This document shows positions 43,634-50,277 of a stretch of 50,277 nucleotides of DNA, in pieces. The DNA is from an uncultured Lachnospiraceae bacterium (GTDB lineage Bacteria > Bacillota > Clostridia > Lachnospirales > Lachnospiraceae): NCBI GenBank assembly GCA_945621435.1, contig CALZBR010000016.1:1-50277 (forward strand), written 5' to 3'. How positions within the stretch are numbered: position 1 is the stretch's first letter; each line of letters opens with the position of its first letter. Both the position numbers and the translations under genes were made by a program. The notes beneath the pieces were generated by a model. That model searched no databases. It was given only the letters and a program-made list of their open reading frames with translations, and was not told where the DNA came from.

Positions 43634-45220
43634 TTAAGAAATAACGAGGTTATTGCGCCTTAAATAAGCCGCTGATTCCAGCAGACATCCATATTGGTCA
43701 TCCGCCCCGAAATGCTCAATTGCAAAGTACCCCTGATAGCCCTTGGTCAGGATAAGCTGTTGCAATTCACGAATGGGCAGGTATCCCTTTCCCACCGGTA
43801 CCGTCGCAAGGCCTTTGTTGTATTTCTTCTGATGACCCGGCTCCTCTCCCCTATCCTTGCAGTGCACATGCACCACATATTCCTGCAACAGACTATAGGC
43901 GTCCATAACATCCTCATCGCTGTACGCAAAATTCCCCATATCAAGTGTGAACTTAAGACCTGGCACCTGTTTCATGTAATAATATAGCTCTTCCCTTCCC
44001 GAAAAGGGTGCCTCAAATCCGTCAAAATCCTCCAGCGTAACCATGATTCCCTGTTCCCCTGCATAGTGAACCAGCTTATTCAGTTCGTTCCTGATGTTCT
44101 GTACATAGGGATTTTCCTCCATAAACTGCCAGATCTCTGTTCTGCCGGAAAGCTCCCGAAGTTTTTTTGCCTCTGCCTCCGGCAGAAAGCCCGGCACCAC
44201 CAGAATCACCTTTACACCAAACTGCTTTGCCTTATCCACCTGAAGCAAAGCTTCTGTGTAATCCGGATGCAAAGCCCAGTCATACATTTCATAGATACAG
44301 GAAATCTGCAGGTCGTTTTCCGAAAGAAGACCCGCGATTTGCTGCTCCTTCTCCAATAAATGGGACAGTCGCATTTCCAGTCCGGTGACGCCTGCCTGCC
44401 TCACGCTGTGCAGAATCTGTGGCAGGGACTTGCCGCACTGCTCCTCCGCTTCCAGGATATGGTCAAAAAAGACAGACAGCTTCGCCTCCCTTCTGACTTC
44501 CCGGTTTTCCGGTACACGCCTAACATTCTTAGGATTGATACCATCCTCCGGAGGCTCTTGATTTCCACACCAGCACACAGCATTGGTAATGATCCTCTGT
44601 ATCACGGGATTCTCGTAAATAGGATATTCCTCATGCCCCGGCTGGAAATAGAAGATCCGTCCCCTGCCTCTCGTAAAAGTCACACCGCTGCGGAATACCT
44701 CTCCGCCGGAAAACCACCCCATGAACACCACATCGTCAGGCCTTGGTATATCAAAATATTCGCCGTACATTTCTTCCTTCCTCAGGTCAAAGCGCTCCGG
44801 AATCCCCCTGGCGATAGGATGGTTCGGCGCAGTCACCACCAGTCTCTCCTGCTCCCCGTGGTGCCATCTTAAGGTCATTGTCGTGCCCAGCAGGCGCCGC
44901 ATTACCTTGCTGTAATGCGCGGAATGCAGTGCCACCAGCCCCATCCCCCCATGTACATGCTTTTGTACTCTTTGCGCTACCTCATCGGCGAATTCTTCCT
45001 GTAACATATGACTCCAGAACACCAGCACATCCGTATCATCCAGTACTGCTTCGCTTAATCCATGTTCCGGCATATCAAAGTTTGCAATATGGCAGACCTC
45101 AATCCCTTCCTTCTGCTTCAAAAAGGAAGCCAGACAGGCATGGATTCCCTCCGGGTATACCGCACTGATTCTCTCGTCTTCCCGTTCATGTCTGTATTCA
45201 TTGTATATGGTTATTCTCAT
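43634..45220 (-). CDS. ThuA-like domain fused to sugar isomerase/epimerase TIM barrel
   Basis: A 528-residue fusion. Residues 1-220 form a ThuA-like glutamine-amidotransferase-type fold (ITIYNEYRHE, VLVFWSH, GLVALHSAHY, RGRIFYFQPGHEEYP). After a linker, residues 250-528 form an AP-endonuclease-2/xylose-isomerase-like TIM barrel with likely metal ligands E397 (VTLEDFD), D427 (FTLDMGNF), H453 (VHVHCKD) and E502 (AIEHFG). ThuA proteins act on keto-disaccharides in trehalose degradation and related TIM barrels act on keto-sugars, so a keto-glycoside step is possible but not shown. It follows the GH31 gene by 52 bases. ATG after GGTGAAGGGGTAATAGT. Confidence 0.85.
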   Translation of the reverse strand: MRITIYNEYRHEREDERISAVYPEGIHACLASFLKQKEGIEVCHIANFDMPEHGLSEAVLDDTDVLVFWSHMLQEEFADEVAQRVQKHVHGGMGLVALHSAHYSKVMRRLLGTTMTLRWHHGEQERLVVTAPNHPIARGIPERFDLRKEEMYGEYFDIPRPDDVVFMGWFSGGEVFRSGVTFTRGRGRIFYFQPGHEEYPIYENPVIQRIITNAVCWCGNQEPPEDGINPKNVRRVPENREVRREAKLSVFFDHILEAEEQCGKSLPQILHSVRQAGVTGLEMRLSHLLEKEQQIAGLLSENDLQISCIYEMYDWALHPDYTEALLQVDKAKQFGVKVILVVPGFLPEAEAKKLRELSGRTEIWQFMEENPYVQNIRNELNKLVHYAGEQGIMVTLEDFDGFEAPFSGREELYYYMKQVPGLKFTLDMGNFAYSDEDVMDAYSLLQEYVVHVHCKDRGEEPGHQKKYNKGLATVPVGKGYLPIRELQQLILTKGYQGYFAIEHFGADDQYGCLLESAAYLRRNNLVIS

Positions 45221-45272
45221 ACTATTACCCCTTCACCATGCCTATCTGCTGATTTCCGTCCCATTATCCCAT

Positions 45273-47294
45273 TCAAATGCGTTCAAATACCGGCATATAT
45301 TCAATGGGTGCATCTACCGTCACACTACAGCCACCGCTATATACTTCACCCGTGGAAGTAAGCCTCCACTGTCCCACAGGAAGGTACACTTCCCGTTCAA
45401 ACTGGTTCAGATGTAAAATGGGTGCTACCAGATACCTCTCACCAAACATGTACTGGTCCTGCAAATTCCAGCACTTTTCATCTTCCGGGAACTCATAGAA
45501 CATCGCACGAATCAGGGGAGAACCATTGGTATGTGCTTCTTCAAATAACCCTGCAATATAATCATGCATCTCCATACGAATCTCGTAATATTTCTTCATG
45601 ATCTTGTAATTCTCTTCCCCATAGCTCCAGAGCTCGTTGGGCTGACCGGTATGAAGGTATCCGCCTCCCCAGTCCCTGTCATCCAAAGGCGGGATGTTAT
45701 ATGGTCCGCGATCTCCGTGCATGCGGAGAACGGCGGAATATACTGCGAACTGATACCAGCGAATCAGAAGCTGTCTGAACTCAGGATCATTCACATCATC
45801 CGTCATAAACCCACCGATATCCGTAGTCCACCAGGGAATTCCCGCAAGTCCCATATTCAGACCACACTGGAGCTGGTCTGCAAAAGCCTCAAAGGTACTG
45901 GGCACGTCCCCTGACCATACCACATTACCATATTTCTGAGAACCCGCCCATGCACAACGCAGCAGGTTGACAACGGGCTTGCCGAGCTGACTCATCTCAT
46001 CGTAGAATACACGGCTGTACATCTGGGGATAGATATTGCTGAGAGAAAGTGCGGGACCGTCACAGTAACGATAATTTTCAAAATCATACACCCCGTAGTC
46101 AGGCTCCGAATTATCCAGCCAGAAGGCATCAATTCCAAGGTCATAATAATTCTTTTTGCATACTTCCCATACATATTTCCTGGTCTCCGGATTGAAGGGG
46201 TCAATCTCCACACAGTCACCCTGATAGTCATAGGTCTGTGCTGCGCCTCTCTCCGTCTTAATCAGAAGCCCCTTCTCCATCATCGGTCCAAAGTTTTCAC
46301 TCTTTCTGTCCACGGAGGGCCAGACGGAAACAATCACTTTGATCCCCATGGAGTGTAATTCATCCACCATGGCCTTGGGATCCGGCCAGTACTTGCTGTC
46401 AAATTTCCAGTCTCCCTGCACCGTCCAATGGAAAAAGTCTATGACAATCTGGTCAATCCGGATGCCCTCCTTCTGATATTGCCGTGCCACGGTAAGTACC
46501 TCGTCCTGTGTTCTGTAGCGGAGCTTACACTGCCATAGTCCCATCAGATCCTCTGGAAACATGTCCGCATGACCGGTGACAGCCGTGTAGTTTTCCAGAA
46601 TCTGTCTGGGACCGTCTGCAGCCGTAATCCAGTAATCCATCTCCCTGGTAGAACGGGCAACCCACTCTGTATAGTTTTTTCCAAAGGTAACCTGCCCTAC
46701 TGCGGGATTGTTCCACAAAAAGCCATAACCCAGGTTTGATACGGCAAAGGGAACGGAAATCTGGGAATTACGCTGTGCCAGCTCCAGCACACAGCCCTTT
46801 AGTTCCATACAGGACTGCTGATACTGTCCCATTCCGAAAATCTTTTCCCCCTCATTGCTCTCGAATTTCACATGCAGCGAATATTCACTGCCACCGATGA
46901 TGCCCTTCCACTCACGATTGATTACCTTCAGGCACCTGCTCTCCCTTGAAATGGTTCCGGTATAGGAACGGAAATATTCGCGCAAAATCAGCTTATCGTC
47001 ACGGTAGAAGGAAATAATGCCTACAAAGTTTACAACAGCCTTGATTCTGCCATTGATGATCGTCGCATTGTTCTTCCATTCCGGCTCCCCGTTGCCATCC
47101 CAGTACCTTTCCGTACCAAAAATAATCTGTGTCTCCGGCTTCACATACTCTTCCGTCAGCGCCCAGTCATTGCCGGAAAGCCGTCCCAGCATTGTGGAAC
47201 GCACTCGCAGGGAATCCTTGCCCCATGCTTCTATGCGGCACATCTCCCCATGCTTATAAAACACCAAAGCTCCATTGTCATTCACAAATTCCAT
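45273..47294 (-). CDS. GH31 family glycoside hydrolase
   Basis: A 673-residue alpha-glycosidase of the alpha-glucosidase/alpha-xylosidase family. An N-terminal beta-sandwich (about 1-230) is followed by the TIM barrel with DFFHWTVQGDWKFD, nucleophile D394 in FWLDNSEPD, acid/base D463 in VVWSGDVPSTFEAF, and GIPWWTTDIGGF (GH31 subsite -1). The absence of a signal peptide points to intracellular cleavage of imported glycosides. Substrate (alpha-xyloside, alpha-glucoside or other) cannot be fixed. ATG follows GGAGGGAAACAT. Divergent AraC regulator at 47517 and the ThuA-TIM gene downstream suggest one catabolic unit. Confidence 0.93.
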   Translation of the reverse strand: MEFVNDNGALVFYKHGEMCRIEAWGKDSLRVRSTMLGRLSGNDWALTEEYVKPETQIIFGTERYWDGNGEPEWKNNATIINGRIKAVVNFVGIISFYRDDKLILREYFRSYTGTISRESRCLKVINREWKGIIGGSEYSLHVKFESNEGEKIFGMGQYQQSCMELKGCVLELAQRNSQISVPFAVSNLGYGFLWNNPAVGQVTFGKNYTEWVARSTREMDYWITAADGPRQILENYTAVTGHADMFPEDLMGLWQCKLRYRTQDEVLTVARQYQKEGIRIDQIVIDFFHWTVQGDWKFDSKYWPDPKAMVDELHSMGIKVIVSVWPSVDRKSENFGPMMEKGLLIKTERGAAQTYDYQGDCVEIDPFNPETRKYVWEVCKKNYYDLGIDAFWLDNSEPDYGVYDFENYRYCDGPALSLSNIYPQMYSRVFYDEMSQLGKPVVNLLRCAWAGSQKYGNVVWSGDVPSTFEAFADQLQCGLNMGLAGIPWWTTDIGGFMTDDVNDPEFRQLLIRWYQFAVYSAVLRMHGDRGPYNIPPLDDRDWGGGYLHTGQPNELWSYGEENYKIMKKYYEIRMEMHDYIAGLFEEAHTNGSPLIRAMFYEFPEDEKCWNLQDQYMFGERYLVAPILHLNQFEREVYLPVGQWRLTSTGEVYSGGCSVTVDAPIEYMPVFERI

Positions 47295-47329
47295 ATGTTT
47301 CCCTCCGTTCTTCTCAGATTTACGTCCTG

Positions 47330-47401
47330 TATCAATGATTCTATTGATAGAATACTATTTTTGCAGCTTGTTTTCTACTCATATTCTATGCTATATTGAT
47401 A
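47330..47401. promoter_or_regulatory. putative operators between GH31 and AraC genes
   Basis: The divergent gap 47295-47516 contains TATCAAT-6 bp-ATTGATA (47330-47349), an overlapping TTCTAT-TG-ATAGAA (47339-47352) and another ATTGATA at 47395-47401. The spacing suggests AraC-type binding sites; no strong promoter box is evident. Confidence 0.4.
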
Positions 47402-47516
47402 CTATCCTACTTTTTTAATTTCAAAAATCAGATCCGAGAAATAGTCACGAGCAACAAATACTGATGAATTGTAACATGAGCAATAAATACGGAATACCCA
47501 GGGAGAGATACCTGAC

Positions 47517-48395
47517 ATGATGAACAGTGCACAGCTACAGCAATCCAAAGAAAAACGACAACACGGCACCGCTTTTGTGCCATACGGATACTACGAATGC
47601 CGCATTCCCGATGCATTTATCAATGTACCGATGCACTGGCATTCCGAATTTGAGCTGAATTATGTTGTAGAGGGAAGCGGCGAGTTTCTCTTTGAGGACG
47701 AACGATGCATCTTATCCCGGGGAGATATCCTGATTCTTCCGCCGGATATGCTGCATGCCGTGTATCCGCAAAAGGACAAGCCACTGGTCTATGATGCTTT
47801 TGTATTTCATCCAAGCCTTCTGGGAAGCTCAGGCAGCGACAGATGCACGGTAGAATGTATCCGCCCCCTTGTAAGCAGAGCGGCGAAAATCCGCAGTCTG
47901 ATTCCCCGCGAGCTTCCAAACATCGAAGAATTCCGCACCTGCGCACGCAAGATCATCGATTGCGCCAAGCTCAACACTCCGCATTACGACCTGCTGCTGA
48001 AGAGCGAACTGTTACGTTTCTTCTGGCTTCTGGATGACACCCAGGAATTGGTGAAAAACGAAGAAAGTATCAGTTACAGTGCCCTGATACGCCCTGCACT
48101 GGAATATATACAGACACATTTTGCCGAAGAGATCAATGTGGAGCAGTTGGCAGCCCTGCTCCATCTCAGCAAAAGCTATTTCATGTTCTGTTTTAAAAAA
48201 GCAGTGGGAATCGGTGCCATAGACTATCTGACACAATACAGAATAAACATTGTCTGTGAAAAACTGATTACTACCACTCTGTCCGTATCCGAAATTGCCC
48301 TTCAGAGCGGGTATAACAATCTGTCTAACTTTAATCGACAGTTCAAAAAGACAGTGGGACTGACACCTCAGGAATACCGCAGACACAAAAAATAA
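47517..48395 (+). CDS. AraC family transcriptional regulator
   Basis: A 292-residue regulator. The N-terminal cupin (about 35-105) has MHWHSEFELNYVVEGSGEF and LSRGDILILPPDMLHAV; the C-terminal AraC double HTH (about 190-290) has INVEQLAALLHLSKSYFMFCFKK and LSVSEIALQSGYNNLSNFNRQFKKTVG with the final GLTPQEYRR. It is divergent from GH31 and probably senses a sugar. Start has two tandem ATG codons; the ribosome site is GGGAGAGATACC. It ends in a small palindromic hairpin at 48412-48440. Confidence 0.93.
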   Translation: MMNSAQLQQSKEKRQHGTAFVPYGYYECRIPDAFINVPMHWHSEFELNYVVEGSGEFLFEDERCILSRGDILILPPDMLHAVYPQKDKPLVYDAFVFHPSLLGSSGSDRCTVECIRPLVSRAAKIRSLIPRELPNIEEFRTCARKIIDCAKLNTPHYDLLLKSELLRFFWLLDDTQELVKNEESISYSALIRPALEYIQTHFAEEINVEQLAALLHLSKSYFMFCFKKAVGIGAIDYLTQYRINIVCEKLITTTLSVSEIALQSGYNNLSNFNRQFKKTVGLTPQEYRRHKK

Positions 48396-48411
48396 CCGCC
48401 CGGTCTGCAAA

Positions 48412-48440
48412 CTAAGCGGATCAACAACTGTTGTTCTTAG
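48412..48440. terminator. convergent hairpin after the AraC gene
   Basis: AACAACTGTTGTT (48423-48435) is a perfect palindrome, flanked by CTAAG and CTTAG that can close it with a bulge. No strong T tract. Confidence 0.4.
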
Positions 48441-48457
48441 CGCAAAATTTATCAATC

Positions 48458-48763
48458 TTATAGCATCAGCTCAACCTCTATATTCTGTATTGCACTTTTG
48501 AATATCTCTCCAATTTCAGATTCTCCGGCCACATCTGTATAATGTGTTGGAATAACCTTTCGAGGTTTAATTCTATGCGTAAATTCAGCTGCTTCTTCGG
48601 CATCAAAAGTATACTTTCCGCCACAAGGCACAAATAGGACATCACACTTAACTTTTATATTGTCTTCGTTAGCATCAGTATCACCTGTCACGAAATATAT
48701 ATTGTCAGTATCCTTACTGAATCTCCTTGCTGCGAATTTCAATGTTTCAATAAAATCGTACAA
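48458..48763 (-). pseudogene. truncated metallo-beta-lactamase-fold hydrolase (C-terminal half)
   Basis: About 101 residues in frame. The content matches the second half of UlaG-like metallo-hydrolases: FVTGDTDAN (Asp ligand), VKCDVLFVPCGGKYTFDAEEAAEF and VIPTHYTDVAG (His ligand). The first half with the HxHxDH motif is missing; upstream the frame runs into a separate short ORF at 48739-48873. So it is probably inactive. The only start codon is an internal TTG without a ribosome site. Confidence 0.7.
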
Positions 48764-48873
48764 AGAACACAGGTGCAGTGGCGAGGAATAAACTTGACAA
48801 CAATATTGTAAAGTGTTTCTATATCCTCTTCTGGTACTAATTCGATCAAACCTTTAAGCATTTCCTTGCTCAT
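48739..48873 (-). pseudogene. truncated small ORF fused out of frame to the hydrolase remnant
   Basis: A 44-codon frame MSKEMLKGLIELVPEEDIET... with a strong site AGGAGGTGGCAAGG before ATG. Its first 30 residues look like the start of small acidic proteins of about 70-90 residues that I recall from related genomes, ending abruptly at VKFIP and continuing as unrelated residues. It overlaps the hydrolase remnant in another frame. The break near 48783 marks a deletion joint. Confidence 0.6.
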
Positions 48874-48885
48874 CCTTGCCACCTC

Positions 48886-49623
48886 CTACTTAAGCTCCTG
48901 AGCTTTTTCATATACATATACAATACTAGAGTCTTCACAAAATACAAAGCACATATCCGTACCATTTACCCTGTATCCCATACAGAAGTCCTTGCTATTG
49001 TAGTGATATTTAGTCTGTGCATCTGTATTTTCAAAAGATACATCAGAACCGAACATTTTTACAGATAAAGCATAACAGAACATACCTACCCAATCATCGG
49101 GGTAGAAAATATACTCGTCTTTTAGCCAATCGGGGGCATTAGAAATGATAGCATCAGCCTTATAATCAATGTCACTTACAGTAAAAGATTTATATTCGCC
49201 TATCGTATCAATGACTTCCGAAAAACTTTCTTTAATATTATCACTTACTTTAGGCGGATTAGGGTCAAGATATACAGTGATATTCCCATTTTCATCAACA
49301 TATTCTACACCATACTCTACAGACGGCTTTTCACTACTTGAATCTGACGGTTGACTTACACCCTCTTCACTCTCATCAGGAAAAGTTTCACTACTTTCTT
49401 CAGGAATACTTTCATAGTCCTCATTACTTTCCTTAATAGACTTTGATTCAGAAGTACTGCCATAATCAATCCCCTCACCTTCACTAGGAGATACTATATC
49501 AATATATCCCGGAGCAGTTTCTATAGTATTAGTATTAGTATTAGAATTTGTATCAGAACCACACCCCACAAGAACAACTCCTATAGAACACATCAGTAAC
49601 AAACACATAATTCCTTTTTTCAT
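48886..49623 (-). CDS. putative lipoprotein with acidic linker
   Basis: A 245-residue exported protein. A signal peptide ends in a lipobox LVGC (Cys about 21), followed by an Asn/Thr tract and a long Ser/Glu-rich linker (about 40-100). The C-terminal 130 residues form a small folded domain beginning YVDENGNITVYLDPNPPKVS, which I do not recognise. It would be anchored on the outer face of the membrane. The base composition is more AT-rich than in the rest of the window. ATG follows GGGAAGAGGTAGATT. It lies 12 bases ahead of the truncated small ORF. Confidence 0.75.
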   Translation of the reverse strand: MKKGIMCLLLMCSIGVVLVGCGSDTNSNTNTNTIETAPGYIDIVSPSEGEGIDYGSTSESKSIKESNEDYESIPEESSETFPDESEEGVSQPSDSSSEKPSVEYGVEYVDENGNITVYLDPNPPKVSDNIKESFSEVIDTIGEYKSFTVSDIDYKADAIISNAPDWLKDEYIFYPDDWVGMFCYALSVKMFGSDVSFENTDAQTKYHYNSKDFCMGYRVNGTDMCFVFCEDSSIVYVYEKAQELK

Positions 49624-49869
49624 AATCTACCTCTTCCCTTATTCATAGGTTATAATAACGCATATTCTGGTTAGTTGCTATCGGTACGGGGTTTGTATAT
49701 TGCATCTCAGACCTGTATGACCGATTCAATTAACACAAAGCCACTGGGAAACACACTTTTACTCGGTGACTTTCCTTGTTTGTAAACACTAATATTTTAG
49801 CACAATATTAAAGAAACTGAAATAACTTTAGAGGAAAAGGCAACCCGATGTTTTATGCAATAGAAATCT

Positions 49870-50190
49870 TTACAATCCCGGAACAAATTCCTTTATCCCC
49901 CTGGCTGCGTTATACATTCTCTGCATAATTGAGTTCTCCTGCAGATATTCCAGACCTTTGAGTGTGATGCGCAAATCGTTACACTCCACTCTCATACTGC
50001 CGGATATATCCCGCTTAACGCTGGCTCCTTTAATGTATCCTACATCAAGCATCATCTCAATATAGTGGCACCAGCGCTCTTTTGATATATCCAGAGCTTT
50101 ATGGTCAATGGCCTCCATATCTGCTTCGGGAAGATCCATTGACTTCTCCAGGGTGGAAAGGATTTTGTAAACGGCTTTGAAGTTGTCCAT
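49870..50190 (-). CDS. YjcQ-like phage-type protein
   Basis: A 106-residue protein. MDNFKAVYKILSTLEKSMD, RWCHYIEMMLDVGYIKG and ITLKGLEYLQENSIMQRMYNAARGIKE resemble the YjcQ family, a winged-helix-like group often found near prophages. The ATG at 50190 follows GGAGAATAACA; the frame continues further upstream without a better site. The 246-base gap to the lipoprotein gene (49624-49869) contains only AT-rich sequence and an unresolved promoter. Confidence 0.65.
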   Translation of the reverse strand: MDNFKAVYKILSTLEKSMDLPEADMEAIDHKALDISKERWCHYIEMMLDVGYIKGASVKRDISGSMRVECNDLRITLKGLEYLQENSIMQRMYNAARGIKEFVPGL

Positions 50191-50277
50191 TGTTATTCTC
50201 CAAAAAAAAAATGCCATTACATACAAGTAACAGCTTCTCAGAATAAGCAAGGAACTCTTTGGCAGGCGTGCGCTTCT

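Overview
The window looks like a chromosome segment of a gut-type Lachnospiraceae (Clostridia, low-to-mid GC Gram-positive). Evidence: strong AGGAGG-type ribosome sites, sigma-A promoters with TTGACA/TATAAT boxes, a perfect CIRCE operator before groESL, the rimP-nusA-rnpM-ylxQ-infB-rbfA-nrnA-truB-ribF order typical of Firmicutes, and small families (YolD-like, J-domain with Cys-rich tail, DUF5685) that are common in this group. Most genes are on the minus strand. The plus-strand exceptions are an unknown membrane gene (1952-3178), a penicillin-binding-protein/azlCD block (32408-36553) and an AraC regulator (47517-48395).

Region by region. 1-5.2 kb: an error-prone Y-family polymerase with its YolD-like partner, an unknown membrane protein, and a three-gene cluster (zinc-ribbon membrane protein, DUF5685, J-domain protein). 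5.3-9.2 kb: pnp, rpsO and a secreted SH3-NlpC/P60 hydrolase; rpsO has a strong promoter and a nested stem-loop leader that looks like an S15 autoregulatory site. 9.3-11 kb: a Na/Pi cotransporter with PhoU-like tail. 11-19.8 kb: the translation/RNA operon from rimP to ribF, driven by one near-consensus promoter and carrying a perfect 14-bp leader hairpin. 19.8-23.6 kb: a small protein, two GT8 glycosyltransferases and two PlsC-type acyltransferases, apparently one transcript and probably for a surface glycolipid. 23.7-25.8 kb: groES-groEL under CIRCE. 25.9-32.3 kb: yigZ, mgtE, a MATE exporter, an AraC regulator, a DUF1905-like/papain-like fusion and a zinc-finger membrane protein; the last two are each followed by a 19-bp tandem repeat element.

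32.4-36.6 kb (plus): a class A penicillin-binding protein, a small protein expressed from a promoter buried in a hairpin, and azlCD. azlD overlaps thiN tail to tail. 37.3-43.5 kb: an S41-type membrane protease, then a response regulator - histidine kinase - ABC ATPase - two paralogous permeases, the layout of bacitracin/lantibiotic resistance modules. The regulator leader holds a very long structured inverted repeat (39-bp perfect arms), and an AT-rich 22-bp-arm palindrome precedes the ABC genes. 43.6-48.4 kb: a sugar locus with an AraC activator divergent from a GH31 glycosidase and an unusual ThuA / TIM-barrel fusion. 48.4-50.3 kb: a more AT-rich accessory edge with a lipoprotein, a truncated small ORF joined to a truncated metallo-beta-lactamase-fold gene, and a YjcQ-like phage-type protein.

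The best candidates for undescribed biology are the 43268-43443 inverted-repeat element in the two-component/ABC leader, the 19-bp tandem repeats at 25952 and 27074, the ThuA-TIM fusion with GH31, the DUF1905-like/papain fusion, and the zinc-ribbon/DUF5685/J-domain cluster. All function calls are by reading motifs; no database search was run.
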